Shown here: piece by piece, positions 35,504-48,949 of the stretch
Position numbering within the stretch: the first letter of the stretch is position 1
How the letters are laid out: every line of letters begins with the position of its first letter
Assembly (NCBI GenBank): GCA_024138015.1
Contig: JAMXBB010000009.1
Coordinates: 11,426,052 to 11,490,051, forward strand
DNA length: 64,000 nt
Direction: 5' to 3'
Source of the DNA: Lumnitzera littorea
Taxonomy: Eukaryota; Streptophyta; Magnoliopsida; Myrtales; Combretaceae
Made by a program: the position numbers and the translations under genes
Notes under the pieces: model-generated
Seen by the model: the letters and a program-made list of their open reading frames with translations, nothing else
The model's database searches: none
What the model was told of the DNA's origin: nothing

Positions 35504-36260
35504 ACACACCACTTAATCCTACTTGGCTTACAATCTGCCGGATATGACACACCAATTCGAACTCACTTGCTACTACTCCTTACTAAAGGGAATAGATAAG
35601 AGTTAAATGATAACAAGAAAACTAAGGTTGCTTAAGTGAATAATTTTATATTGATTAGTTGATTTTCTGTGTAGAAGAAAGTGGTGGTTTATATACCTAT
35701 TCATTAGGGTTACTTTACATGTATGAAAAGACAAAAAGAGTATTCTACTATTAGATTACATGAAACTTACTAAAAGGGAGTAAAAGAGATAAAGAATATT
35801 AAGTGCAAAAAAGTAAAGAATTTTTCTGGAAAGATCGTGCCAGAAGACATGTATCATGTGATAGATGGGAGTTAGGATTATGATATAATGTAGATGAAAC
35901 AGAAAGTGCTAGCAATTAGAGGCTGGCCTAATTTGGATAGTGCTGGAGACCAATTCGTTCTTCTGAAGAGACATCAACTCAATTCGAGGTTGGATGCCTA
36001 TGGTTGGATTAGGAGATCGCTTCGGCTATTCTTAGGCCGTCTTTTAGGATAAAGCATCGTCGCTGAATAGGGGCAGATCTAATACAACTAAGGATCTGAT
36101 AGTCAGGTTGACGGAAGACCAGCTCGGGATAAGAAATTCAGTCTCGGCCATGGCCCAAAGCTAGCATCCTCTAAACAAGTCTTTAGAGTTCTTTAGCTCA
36201 ACTACGCATGATTGCTCTAAGGAGTTGATTCCTATTAAGGGCATTATATAACTATTGCAA
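35480..36260 (-). repeat. LTR relic, minus strand, related to 55540-56465
   Basis: The reverse complement aligns with 55540-56465 over most of its length. Shared stretches include TTAATAGGAATCAACTCCTT, a TATA box (TATATAAA; minus strand, 35688-35695) and TAACTCTTATCTATTCCCTT. Target duplications were not resolved, and the 5' border is approximate. Confidence 0.6.
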
Positions 36261-36600
36261 TGCGAGTTACTCATAAAAAATGGGAGAGGGATATGGTACC
36301 CTTAATAGGCACTTACGATTAAAGTATTCCAAGGAGGTAGGAATAGATAATACGTAGCAACAGATTGCCCAAGGCGATGATTCATCTAATCAACTGCTGA
36401 TGAGGTATGTGAAGAGAGGTACAAGTACAACCTGGTACACTATATGGTAAACATGCACCTATCATTTAATATTGGTGCATTAAAGTGGTAGAGTCGATAT
36501 GAGCGAAAGACATTCAACCCCAGCTCGTGATAGCTTAGCCGTAGAACATTAACCCAAGCTATATAAAAGCTCTATCACATAGGTAAGAGGGAGCTCGCAG
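36261..36600. other. Unassigned stretch, possibly LTR-derived
   Basis: A TATA-like CTATATAAAAG on the plus strand near 36560 is followed by GGTAAGAGGGAGCTCG, which recalls retrotransposon leader regions. There is no coding signal. Confidence 0.3.
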
Positions 36601-38156
36601 ATAAGTTCGCTTTCCTTAATACACATGTATCAATATGTGTCGACATATGGATAGAACTTTTTCATAATAATTTTTATATGGGTGTTACTGTTTACTGGAT
36701 AAGAGATAATTGGTAATTTAATAAACAACTTTTGGCTTTAAGGGTATGTAACGAGCGACACACGATGTAAAATACCTATAAAATTATTAGAGAAATCCTA
36801 AATGAGTACGGATTAGTGAGGAAAATTTTTTCTATTAGTTTTGATAATGTAAGTGTCAATATTGCCTCAATATCTAATTTGCAAAATTACTATCAAGAAA
36901 CGTTGAGGGGGGGTGGGTTTCCACATATGTTGTACATATTATATTCTTAACTTATGTGTCAAAGATGACATTACGGTTTTGTAGGACAGTATAGCTCCAA
37001 TCAAGAACATCGTCAAGATAATAACAGAGAGTGGGAAGATGCCCTGGAAATTTAAAATGGATATGCAACACCACTGTAACTCAACTTATTAATCGTTGCA
37101 TAGCACAGTTCTTTACAGCAAATTACCGTTTGACTTTGCAATGTACAACATGCAAGAAGTTGACATTCTCTCTAGTAATTGAGATATATGTATCTAGTTG
37201 CTAAAAGTTTAAAAATTTTTTTATGATGCTATTAAGATTTTCTTATAGGTTTACAAGCTCAGTGTACACTTGTTTGTTATATTGGTTGTTAGTATACTTA
37301 GCATGATACTTTAGGCTCATGAAGACCCAAACCTACACGCATGCGACATTGCAGTAGTTAACTTATTATAAAGACATTCATTGTATTTATCTTGTAGTAA
37401 CTAGTCTAGATCCTTGTTATAAAACGAAATTATTACTAATTTATTTGAAAACTCATTACAATTACATTCAAGATCTAATTGATTCCCAAAACGTGTATAG
37501 CTTAGAAGAACGGTAGGAAGTATCAATAGCGATAGTCGACATAGAGGAGAAGCTTAACCATTACCAAAGCCAGTACAGTGGCTAGTCATTGTTTTCTCTT
37601 TTGCCACCCACCAAAGAGCGGCATTACTCATTTATGGGTAAGTGGTTACTAGTGCAAAAATTGAAGAGATAACGGTCTGGTGGTCCAATGTCTAAGATGC
37701 AGCATTACATCAATACTAATTTCAAGTTTTACAAGAATATCTCCATTAAAGATTTCGATATTTTAAAATGGTGGCAAATGCATATAAGTAACTACCCACT
37801 CCTATCTTGTATCACTTGTAAAGTTCTTGCTACTCCAGCTTCAATGGTTATCATTGAGCAAGTGTTTAGTACAACAAGCCTGATTGTCGATAAACACTAA
37901 GCCTCCCTATTTATTGTCAATATTGAGGCAAGTACTTGCGCAAAAAATTAGTAGACGGCGGCCTGTACACGACATGAACCATGCAGAACATCAAGTGAGG
38001 AGGATGATTACTTTAATAACTAGAACAGATCTAATGGAAGCTCAAGCTCGATTACAGGTTCCACTCTTGGTTACGAATGTAAACAGCTACCCCAAGAGAA
38101 GACATAGTAAATGGTACATAGAAAAATCATTTTTCCCAATTATTCAAAAAAAGTAA
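36600..38156 (+). pseudogene. hAT transposase remnant
   Basis: Plus-strand frames with stops show CVDIWIELFHNNFYMGV near 36635, matching the DDE-domain start of hAT (Ac/RICESLEEPER-like) transposases. EILNEYGLVRKIFSISFDN follows near 36795. The C-terminal dimerisation domain near 37755-37895 reads FDILKWWQMHISNYPLLS, then PASMVIIEQVFST. The N-terminal BED zinc finger is missing; LTR-derived sequence lies where it should be. No inverted repeats or 8 bp duplication were identified. The longest open piece is 37688-37900. Confidence 0.75.
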
Positions 38157-41100
38157 ATGGCATGGTTTTCTCAAAAGTGGCGATCTAACATTAGGATTAT
38201 TCAAATTATGATCAAGTGAAATTATTTTCCTTCAAAAAAATTTGAATTTGATACTTACATATACTTGAATTCTTTTCATAAAATGTAAAATTGATCAATA
38301 AATTAAAGGCTTTCTAAAAATTTAAACTGAACTACGATAGTCTGATTCCGATTAATGAATATATAGGCATTTTTAGGGCGACTGTAAAATACAATAAAAA
38401 ATATTTTTCCTCTAATCACTTCAATTTACTCAATTAGATTAGTTCTTCGTATTGTTAGAGACTTCTTTATATTTTAATTTTTATCCGTTTGTAATGTATT
38501 CTTTATGAAAGGAGGAAAGAAAAAAAAAAAGGTTAAAGGCTCAACGAAGGAAAAAGGAAAAAAAATTATGGAAAGAAAAGAAAAATAAAAAAAATATGAA
38601 AATACGAAAAAAAAAAAAAGCTTAAGAGCCTTAAACCGACCTTTGAACTGTCAGTTCACGGATTAGTCACGATTCGCCATGTTCCTAACCCGTAAACCAA
38701 TAATTTAGGACCAGTTTAGCCCTTTACCCAAATCTATTTATACTAATAGTATATTAGTACTTAGGGCACTCGTTAACAATCATTAACATAGGTTTTTTTT
38801 TTTTTTCTTTTTGCTTTTGCTTTTGCTATAAGGTTTTTAGAGTTTTGATCATCAAGGCGTTTACAAAACACAGAGCATAGCATTGTTTCTAAGTAAACGA
38901 AATATATTTATTTTTAAATCTCCATCCCTTGTAAAATTCATGGTTGACCAAAAGATTACCACTAAATTTGTTAGGGTCTTGACCATATAGGATGGTATTG
39001 CTTTTACTTTTTTATTGCACACTAATAATTATCACATGAGATTTCATTATACAGAGAAATTTTTATTAAAGAGGTAAATTCAACTTTTTCCACATGGTCT
39101 CTGATTAATACTTTAAAAAAAAAATGGCATATTAATGTCGGAAAAAGGGGCAACTAATATGACTTGTTCGATTTATTATTCATAGAAACTAAAAGGTATA
39201 ATTAGTCATTTCGTTTCAAAGATGAATTTGACACGATTTAATACAGCCAATCACAGGAGATGCTTCGCGAAGACCATTCTTTCACCTTTGATTTAATTTT
39301 AAATGGAATAGACGCTTTCAAGTAAATGGGTATGATTTTGAGAGTTCAGCTTCAAAAAGTGAAGGCTGCCGAGTCAAGCAGCAAGTTCGACGGGGTGGAG
39401 AGGAAACCTGACAGAAAGTCCATAATTTCAATCCACCGAGGCAATCAGATGGGTAATATTAAATACGAATGGTTTAGTATGAACAAATAAAGGTCAGGCA
39501 TCGATTGGAGGGTTTATGAGAGAATATTATGGAAGACGAATTTTCGGCTTTGCTATGAAACTTGGATTATTGGATAAATTATAAAGAATTTATTGGGATC
39601 TACGATATTGCATACAATATGAATATTAAAAAAAAAAATTGAATTAAATGTTCATTAATGTGTTACTAGGACTTTATCAATTAGTACGACAAATATGAAG
39701 CTATGTTATCGCAATACTATTATTACTTATAGCTCCATTTTGTAGAAAGGGAAGATTGGGTTTATCTTGATGGAATTGAATATGATTGTTGATAATTACT
39801 GAGATGGATAAGCCCATGAATGTAAATAAGAAGAATTTGTTTTCAATGTTGCACTTGTTATAATTTTTCGAACTTAGTTAAAGATAAACTTTAAACATAG
39901 GTTTGTTGGAGTAGAATTATAGAACTCCCAAATATGTGAAGGCAAGAATGTGTTCAAAAAATTTTTATTATAACAATTAATCTGCTGTATCTTTCTTCAT
40001 CTTTTGTCAATAAATATACATTTTATCAAGAAAAAAAAAAAAAAGCATACATAATTTTTTTTTTCAACTAAATCTATATTATTTAAGTCTCATGACTTAT
40101 TTTGGTACCTTTACTGTTTTATATTTTATTTTTACCTACCCGTTATTCAGCTGTTCACCACACTGTTCCACGTCAATTGCAGTTATATTGCCTTGTACCA
40201 ACCCGTGATTGTCCCTCTAATTCCAAGACTTACTAGATAGAAAAGTTGTAGCCATCGCTCCAAATCAATAACCAGTGACAAGACTTTACATTTATTATTT
40301 TCTTTATTGTATACGAACCAGAACTATTAAATGTACTTATTCTTAATAAATAATATTGAAAATGGTAAGATATAATATTTTTAATTTAACACATATTCAA
40401 GCCTCAACTCCATTTATCAAAAAACAAAACCTCTAAAGCATATCACGTCTCATTTGTTTGTTACCAATCCTTTTCTTCCTAAAATACTATTACTAGCCCT
40501 ATTCTCTTCTCCTTTTTTTTTTTTTCTTTTTGCCGCCATTCAATTTCTCTTTATTATAAGATAATTTTATTAGCTCTGTTTTTTTCATATTAATTATCAT
40601 TTATGTGGTTGAATTATTAGCGATTGTCATCATATTGATGAATATACTAGCGATGAGTATGTATGCAAGTTGTTAGGTAACTTAATTCAAAATTTTTACA
40701 CTATAAAATTGTAATTATGAATTTTTTAGATACCATTAGATTTCCTATATTTTATATTGAAAGTTTAGAATATATTTTAGATTTTAAATTCTACACATTG
40801 TAAACTCGCTTATCCACCACCAGAGTTCTTAAATAAAATGTTGATTTTCTTTTCCTTTTAACTTATTCCACTTTCCAAACATAGAAAATCATCACCTTTT
40901 ATCCTCTCACTTCCTTTTTCTCCATTCAATTTCTCTTCGATTTTATCTCAATTCACGGGTATTAAAGGGGTAAAATTGAAAACTACATATATTATATTTC
41001 TAAAACAATATCGACTGGACAATCTAGTTGATTGTTTAACATCCAAGATCCACCGTTAAAAGTAATTTCTAGAAAAACCCTAATGACCAATTACAATTCA

Positions 41101-42458
41101 GCACAATGACAACGTGGCTTCATTTTAAAATGGCAACAATGTCCTCTGTCCAAAAAAAGTACCACAACTTTCATTTGAGAAATGATGTAAATGGAGCGCG
41201 TCACATCACATCAAATCGCTCTAGTTAGATATTACCAATAATTTGTTCCGTACATGTGAATTGCACGCGTTCTTACCCCAAGGACGGTCAAATTTCACCC
41301 ACCCTTAAAGCTTGCAAATGCTGACACAATAAGATAGTGAAAAAATAACATAATATGATTATTAATACGATTGTAGAAAAAAAAAAATACTGTACATGAT
41401 ACGATACATGATAAAAAAGATATAATTAAGATATAAATAAATATAATTATATTATAATTTAATTATTTATAATCTTTACTCAATTTTACAAGTTTTTAGT
41501 ACCAACACGAATTCAACATTATTAGAGATATGAAATATAACTTATTAACACGAATTATCAACCTTGCTTGTCCTATTATGTGTTCATATATAATTAATGG
41601 ATCATGTATGTGAAAATATATATCTGTTATGTTATATTAAAGGAAAACTCCTTTTTTACCTATCTTAATTAACAATTATTAAATATTTTTTTATGGCAAT
41701 TATAAAATAAAATTCAAATGAATCCCATTACTACTTAAATTAATTTCCCTATATACAAATTAAACACATTGTAAATTCATAAAAGACACATTTCATTATT
41801 CTTGCAACCGTGTTTTCATCACGTGCAAATTTAAATTTACTACACATCCACAATAAAAAATAAAAAATAAAAACAATCAACTGTACATCAATATTTTCAA
41901 CTTTCGATATATTATTCATATATTACAGTTATTATTTGCTATCTATGTAGATAATGATACATTGTTTATTTACTACAGATATTATTTACTATTCATCTCT
42001 TTGGGATATTATTATTTGCTATTCTTTTATTTTTTTTTTCTCATTTCCTTTCATCGATTTTCTTACGTTTTTTTTTAATATCACTCAATTTAATTTTTTA
42101 TACCTACAACACAAGTGCATTGACTATTTTATATATATATATATATAAACCATCGAATGTTACTAATAATATATATTAGTAGAAATTAAAACTATAATAA
42201 ATTTTTTAAAGAAAAAGTTCTTATTAGGCAGTAAATGTTAACCAAATAAAAAGTATAATGAATTTTTTAAATAATAGTAATATTGCGCAATTGAAAAAAT
42301 TTTAAAAATAGTAATGGTAGAATTAAGTATGAGAGAAAATAGTAACCATATGGTTAGATAGATTCTATAAGTAATAAGTAACGATTGAAAAAATTGTAGA
42401 TGGGTTTAAATTCTTTTAGTAACCATCGTACGAACATATTTAATAGTTAAATATCGTC
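38157..42458. other. Gene-free, AT-rich intergenic region
   Basis: About 4.3 kb without recognisable coding relics. It holds purine-rich A/G runs (38515-38625), T tracts (38792-38805, 40514-40526) and an (AT)n run at 42127-42147. A less AT-rich patch at 39330-39470 has no clear frame. The open frame at 41954-42148 is a low-complexity Phe/Ile/Tyr-rich artefact. Confidence 0.5.
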
Positions 42459-42515
42459 ATAGAAGTAGATGTAGTCATAGCAGGTGTGTCTAAGCTTTCT
42501 ATTATTGATAACTTA

Positions 42516-42520
<5 letters not shown>

Positions 42521-42546
<26 letters not shown>
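42521..42546. repeat. (TC)n microsatellite in the left terminal repeat
   Basis: A pure TC run of 26 bases. The right terminal repeat has only CTCTCCTATTCTTC at the same place, so the expansion is specific to this copy. Confidence 0.9.
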
Positions 42547-42551
<5 letters not shown>

Positions 42552-42567
42552 GAAAAGAAATTGCTTA

Positions 42568-42579
42568 GCTCTGATATCA
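42568..42579 (-). other. tRNA-Met-type primer-binding site, left terminal repeat
   Basis: The minus strand reads TGATATCAGAGC, one change from the usual plant retroelement and pararetrovirus site TGGTATCAGAGC. The equivalent site in the right repeat (49907-49918) has three changes. Confidence 0.65.
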
Positions 42580-43470
42580 ACGTAGCTCATTCATTAAGAT
42601 TCAATTATTTAAAGGTACAGTATGTTATTATACCAGATAGATAGATTAATATTACTTTCGCCCCAATAGGGCTTACTGTTTGGTTTCCAGCTTATATACC
42701 TTATCATACGAATGAGAAGAATAATAGATGGTATCTAAACTACTTTAAGCCTCACTAATGTTTAATTTACGCCTTAACACTTCTCGTAAGCTTAGATAGC
42801 AACTTACAAGAACGAGTCCTTTGGCTCAAGATAATTTTAAGATACTATCCATGTTCTTTGTGTTTCCATATGATCTATTTTTGATGTATAGGTTCATTCT
42901 AACAGGTAAGTATAGAGCATACTTTGAATCTTAGAAGATAGACTAGGATGCCTAGCAATTTCTTTCTGAAGGTTTAGGAGAGAAAGAGAAGGATATTAGA
43001 AAGCCATAAGAGATTTCAACAACTGCTAGTATATTTCATGTAACTATGGTTTGGATTTCACAATACAAGTTAATGCCTTATATAGGCATTCTAGAATACA
43101 AACGACAAAACGGGTCATCATCTGTGATCAATAATTTTTGTTGTCGACTACAATAATTGATAATATGTATTACAAATGACAAACACTGTTAAATAATTCA
43201 TCTGACGTATCCAAATAATTACCTTTTCTCTAGGACGTATTGACTGACATGCTTTAATAACTACATTATCCTGATGAGATTTGTAAATCAATCAATGCTA
43301 CCTATTATTAGTTCACGTGAAGGTGACATGTTGACATCATTAAGATACCCAGGTTCTTGACTATATCCTGTAGAGAAAGCTTCTTCCTCTATTTGATTAA
43401 TCTCTTCATCTCGTTCCTTTAAGGCTTATGTAATTGAAGGTATTGTAAACTAGTAATGATCAATGTGATC

Positions 43471-43719
43471 CTATGATACTTCTACTTCAAATAGCCTTGT
43501 CCATATCTCTTGAGGAATGGTCTGGTTTATTAAGCATAACTTCCTCTGAGTTTCTGGGTATTTCCTATCATCTTCTTGGATGTCTCCTTCAAATCCCTCA
43601 ACAAAGTTGCAAGTCCTTAATGGATAATATCTTCCTAGCTGGTATTCTATCCATTGTTGTCTAAGTTCCATAATCAGTTTGAATTGCAACGGATTTGCTC
43701 TTGGGAATCTTTGATTCAA
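43471..43719 (-). pseudogene. Pararetroviral frame downstream of RNase H
   Basis: An open frame of 82 codons, acidic towards its C-terminal half, lying between the RNase H and the 3' terminal repeat. It is probably the tail of the viral polyprotein. I do not recognise a specific domain. Confidence 0.4.
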
Positions 43720-43899
43720 ATGATTGATCCATGATTCAATAATTTATTCCCACATTGGCAGTGATATGAAACATTCTGTTAATTGAGTCAAACTAATAAG
43801 ATGATTTAAGCTTGAATTAGCCTTGATGATTCTCAAATACTGCAATGCCTCATAAGTTGGGATCTAGATAATAAGTGTAATGATGCATAAGATACCAGT

Positions 43900-45940
43900 A
43901 AAACCATTTTAATTCTTCTAAAAACTTGGCTTCATGGAATCTCCAAATATGGGGATAGGTGAAAGGATATTGAGAATGTAATCCAAAAGGATTTAAATTT
44001 AATCCTCCATATTTTATGAAAATTTGGATCTGATAATCCCATATTTAAGTTTTGCTTTCCTCTTCAAAGTTGCCTCTTGTAATCATTTGCCTTAACTTGT
44101 ACGAACCATAGATGATGAAGGATTCTGGATTGTACCATCTTGGAGGTAACTGGTTTGGACTCCATATCATGGCAATACTTCTGGATGCACGAATATCACC
44201 TAAAAGAGGTGATATTATAATTCCAATCTTGGCTTCTTTAATCTCTTTTTAAGGTTTAGATAAGAAGTCAATAACATGATTTTGTTTCCTAAATATATGT
44301 TTGACTTCATAGGAGTATTTTGAAAACCATTCTTGTTACCTTAACAGTTGAGGATGTGGAATTGTCTTTTGCTTGAATTTGAGCATTTTAGGAAACGAAC
44401 TCATGTCCATCTCAATTTTGAAATGTAATCCCATAACATGATATTCAAACTTCTGAATACCATATTTCACTTTTGTATCCACATACATGTCTTCCTTTTT
44501 CTCCTTGTTCAAGGAGAATTGCTCCCCAATACTTGTCACTAATATCAGTTTGCAAAATGATTGTCCTCCTGAAGGAATCTTCAAAGGTAGAAGTTTTTGC
44601 AATTCTTCTTTCAAGAACTTAATTGCTTTGGTTTAGTTACCTCCCTATAGGGAATGTTTTTTCTTGAGTATCTGAGATAAAGTAGAAGTGTGTTTAGAGA
44701 TTTATGGAACGAAATCTCTAAGATAGTTAACAATCCCTAAAAATTGTTGTATCTGCTTAATGTTAAGGTTTTCATTAGGGAATTTTAACCATTCCTGAAA
44801 ATATTGGATTCTGGTTAATAACAACCATCTTTGATTTTCATCCCTAAAAACTCTATTTTTGTTTGGGCTATCTTTATCTTCTTTTTATAAAGCATAACTC
44901 CATATGATGTCACTGACTCATAAAATTGTTGAATGAGTTTATTATAAGATGTCTCATTTGAACTAAAAAGAAGGATATCATCTATGTAGATAATAGCACT
45001 ATTCAAAATATGTTAAAAGATCTTGATCATAGCTTTCTAGAACAGTAATGGAGTAGTTTTTAGTCTAAATAGTAAGACTTTTCACTGGTAATGGTGATTT
45101 AGGATGCAAAATCCTGTCTTGTGTCTGTCTTCTAGATTAATTCATAATTGCCAAAACCTCGCTTTAAGATCAAACTTGAAAAAGATTTTGTCTTGGACAA
45201 TGTTTTGGAATAATGTATTCCTGTTAGGAATTAGGAATTTGTCATCTTGGATAAAGTGATTAAGAGGCTAATAATTGATGAGAAGCCTCATTTTTCCTTT
45301 AACTTATTCAATTCTCTTCTTCACATAAAATGCTTCACAAGCCCACTGTGAATTTGAAGGTTTTATCAATCCTTGGCTTAGTAGAGTGTTGCATTCTTAT
45401 TCTGCTAATCTTACATGTTTAGGATTCATTTCTGAATGACTAGCTTTTGTTGGATTGATGTCTTCGTTTTTCTTGAAAGAAATCCTCACAAAGAATTCTT
45501 CATTTTGCCACAAAGGATGGTTGCATTTTCTCAAGAACTCAATGTGGTTTTCAACACATGCATATGCTTTAATGCTTTTGATGAGTTTTGATATATTAAT
45601 CTCCTCGATAGAGTAAAACCTTAGAAATTCAGTATATGGCTTGTAGTATTTTTTCAATCTTATTCCTTCTAGATAGATCTTCATATGAGGCATCTTGGAT
45701 GGTATATTCCAACCAATAATAATATCCTTATTGGGCAATGGAGATCTAACAACTGAAGTCTACATCCTAAAAAAAATTAGATTTTTATTGGCTTGCTCCT
45801 GAGGTGTATGTGGAATTCTTCATTGGATGCAATGACAAAGGTCTTTGAGTGTGGAATCCAAAAGTCTTTGGGAAGTACTTAAGGGTCCAAGATACTTTCA
45901 GTAGCTCCAGTATCAATGAAGGCAATCATAGGGATTGGTT
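43900..45940 (-). pseudogene. Pararetroviral protease, reverse transcriptase and RNase H region
   Basis: The aspartic protease active-site motif AFIDTGAT is at 45901-45930. The reverse transcriptase catalytic motif YIDDILLFS lies in the open piece 44815-45006. The RT connection and RNase H part, with KFEYHVMGLHFKIEMD, lies in 44336-44614. A further open piece at 45397-45738 lies between protease and RT. These enzymes would process the polyprotein and copy viral RNA to DNA. Stops and frameshifts between the pieces make it non-functional. Confidence 0.8.
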
Positions 45941-46104
45941 TGGCATATTTGCTAATGAGATTTGGATTGGAACATGAGGATTGCTAATACTCATGAGTTC
46001 ATTAGTAATGGTTGGCTATGTTTCTTGTATTGAGTAAGATTCCTCTCCTGAATCTTCCCAATCAAATGCTTCAGTGTATGTTTGTAGAGAAAACAAAGTT
46101 TTGT

Positions 46105-47203
46105 CTAATGGTTAGTCTTTTCTAAGAATAGGGATTCAAGGTCTTCATCTTCCTGTATCTTGACTCTAGCCTTTTTAACAATTGCCGAAATCATTTTTTG
46201 ATATCCTTTTTTAGGACATTGTTTGGCATAATATCTAGATTTGTTGCATACGAAACAGCGGCTAGGTTTTTTCCCTTTCATTCCTTTCTTCTTATAATAT
46301 TTCCATTTTTTGGTTAGAAATCTTCTTCTTGCTTTTGGAAAGGATTTTCTACTTTTGACCTTGAAATGTTTATTTCTCTTTCTTAGACTACAAACACACT
46401 CATTTTCAGGATTTCTACATTTGATATAGAAATCCGGCTTGCAACACATTTCATCAAAGATGTTGCTACCTTGAATATAGTCTTTGATGACTCTCTGTTT
46501 GTCATATATATCTTCAATAACCATGTGAAGTATCTACTGAATTTCTTCAACTAAGACATAGATCACCTTTTAGTTTTTTAATTGAAGATATTGCTAAATT
46601 CCTCTTGACAATGGCAAAGGAATGGAAGAGAGAAATACTTACTTCAAGTTAATGTCAACCCCAAGTTGATAAAAGAGCTAGACCATTGTTTTGAAATGTC
46701 TATCCAAGTCTTTCTTTTTGTAAAAACAGCATTTTCTCATGAAATTCTTTCCTCTTTATCTCCTTTGACTCTTCTGGATTCCCTATAAGGAATCGGTGAA
46801 TAATATTGATGGCTTCATCAAAATTTGTCAGGCTCAAGAAATAAATTTGGTCTTGCTTAGATGCAAAGTTCCACTAATCCTTAAGTATTCTAGTGAATCT
46901 ACTGACAAATTCAGTTAGAATTTCTCCATAGGAAGGATGTATTAAGAATTTTGTTAACATTCATGAATGAAATTCATGGAGCTCGTCTAGCCGGCTAGTA
47001 TATGGGACATCATCTAGTGTGAAGGAACCACTAGATTTTGGTGCTCTTCGAGATGAAGAGGAAGCTCCTATAGTCAAATCAGATTCTGACTCATCATCGT
47101 TGCTTCGAACCATCAAAATTGGTTTTGATGGTGGTTCGAAAGTCATACTTTCTCCACTAGAAATATCAGAATAATCTAGATAGTCTCCAAATATGTCGGT
47201 CAC
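46105..47203 (-). pseudogene. Pararetroviral coat-protein-like region with altered zinc knuckle
   Basis: The upstream open piece 46961-47203 is acidic and serine-rich, like the N-terminus of caulimovirid coat proteins. The piece 46105-46524 has a very basic stretch and a knuckle reading CFVCNKSRYYAKQC. In that motif the usual C-x2-C-x4-H-x4-C has Tyr in place of His. An acidic tail follows. The two pieces are separated by stops. Confidence 0.7.
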
Positions 47204-48840
47204 TTGATCTGAGTCTAAATCACCTAGTTCTGCTCCTTCAGAACTACTTATGGTGTTTTCTTATTTTGTTTGTGCTTCTTTAGAGCACCTAGATACCTCT
47301 TCCTTGAATTCTATTGCCATGGCAATTTTTGGAATTGTTTGATGATGATAAGCTTATAGAAAAGCCTTGACAAGATTATCATCCCGGGTTTTTACCATGT
47401 ATACTCTCAATTTGGAAGTACCATTTTCAGGTCTATCATCATCACTATCTACCAAATTTTGAGTTTTGTAGAGATCTTTTGCAGAACTTGTTGAAGTTTC
47501 ATTTATCTTTCCCTTCTTTTTTTTTAGAAGCCTCAATCTATTTAACTTGCTCCCTTAGTTCAAACAGAGTTTTCTTAGCCTGTTGTTGAGGTTTTCAGAA
47601 AAATATGGACCTCTTTTTGGGTCTAAAAGTGTTGGAAAAGATATCTATTTCTACAATAGGTGGGACATAAGAAGTTCCCCTTTGTTTAGCTTCAAGCATG
47701 GCTATTTTGTTCTTCAACTTTCTCATTTCGAACTCCTTTTGCTCTACATAGTCTTGAACACTTACTCCTGGTGGTGGTATGGATGTTCTCACATTTTCAA
47801 GTCCTTTTTGAAGGAGAGAAATTAGCTTTGAACCATCATTTACTTTTCTTTCAATAGTAGATAACCTTTGCTAGATATTCTCTACATTAGAGTCTATCCT
47901 TTTGAGCACTTTGTTTTGTGTAACAGCATTGTTTATATACTAGTTGAGTACACCTTTTGTTGCATTACTCTTTTTTTTATTTCTCAAAGCATTACACTTT
48001 GTGGGATTTGTAACTTTTGGAGAGTGACAATAATTTTCCACAATATACTCTTCACAAGGTGATTGACCTTCATCTTTCTTAGGTTGCATCATGAAGGAGG
48101 GATCAAATGAGACGTTGTTTGTATCTGTCTTAGTTTGTTCCTCTGATGGGAGCTCATGATCATCGTCAATTGTTGCATTATCAGAACCATTTAAATCTTC
48201 CATAAGATCATTTTCACATATCATTTGATCAGAATATGATGAATTGTTAAATTCTCCAATACTCAATGTCACTTGTGAAGATGATTCTGCTTCGTTTCTC
48301 CTCTTCTTAGGTGGAAGTTGTTCCTTTGGAATCCACCTTTGGGATGCTTCGGTTGACTATCTCTCATGCCTTCTTTAGCTAAGTGGTTTTAGAGTGAAGT
48401 TTATTTCTCCTCTCACGGGATCAAGCCTGATCTCTATTCTGTTAAGTATTTTATACATAATGTACGAAGAGTCAAGATTTGAATCCATTTGGGGCATGCC
48501 ATATAAGGATTGTCCTATATGGTTTGATCCTGGAGGCTCTTGTTAGCTAGATCTTGGATGAGGTTAGCATACTTGTGGTGTTTCTTCTAGCTGAGGTGAT
48601 GGTCCATAACCAACCATTTACTGTTATTTTCCATAATCTTCTCCTAGTGGTCCGATGGTAAGATCACCATCTTGATACCTCTTCCAATAAGAGGATGATC
48701 TTCTTTTGTTTGATCTTGGAGGATTATCAGGGAAATTTCTCTTGACATGGTAATCATCATACTAATAGTCTTCATCAAAGTAATAATGGTTATTAAATGG
48801 GTCTTTGAAGAAATAAACTGGCCTTCTTTGATTGTCAAAA
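47204..48840 (-). pseudogene. Central variable region of the pararetroviral polyprotein
   Basis: Open pieces at 47354-47536, 47595-47792, 47940-48272 and 48644-48838 are Asp/Ser/Asn- or Lys-rich with no recognised domain. One (47595-47792) has a short heptad-like stretch around EFEMRKLKNKIAMLE that could form a coiled coil. Position between movement and coat regions fits a linker of the viral polyprotein. Confidence 0.45.
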
Positions 48841-48949
48841 TAGTTTAGGATCTTTATAAGCTTTTGATGGTTAAATCATCATCATAGTTGGGAAAGTAGA
48901 GGAGCTAGTCTTCTATTTATCTTATGGCTTTCGAAACTAGATGACTATA

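Larger units (their letters stand above)
42459..42679 (-). repeat. Left terminal direct repeat of the pararetrovirus
   Basis: Matches 49816-50018: TAGATGTAGTCATAGCAGGT and, towards the end, GCCCCAATAGGGCTTACT. It contains a (TC)n run at 42521-42546 that is absent from the other copy, and a primer-binding site at 42568-42579. Confidence 0.85.

Noticed and set aside
39330..39470. Less AT-rich patch that might be an exon
   Set aside because: No frame with recognisable protein similarity and no convincing splice sites; left as unassigned intergenic DNA.
41954..42148. 64-codon Phe/Ile/Tyr-rich frame that looks like a membrane peptide
   Set aside because: Composition artefact of T-rich DNA ending in an (AT)n run.
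47583..48062. Plus-strand frames of 64-80 codons
   Set aside because: Antisense to the central region of the pararetroviral polyprotein.
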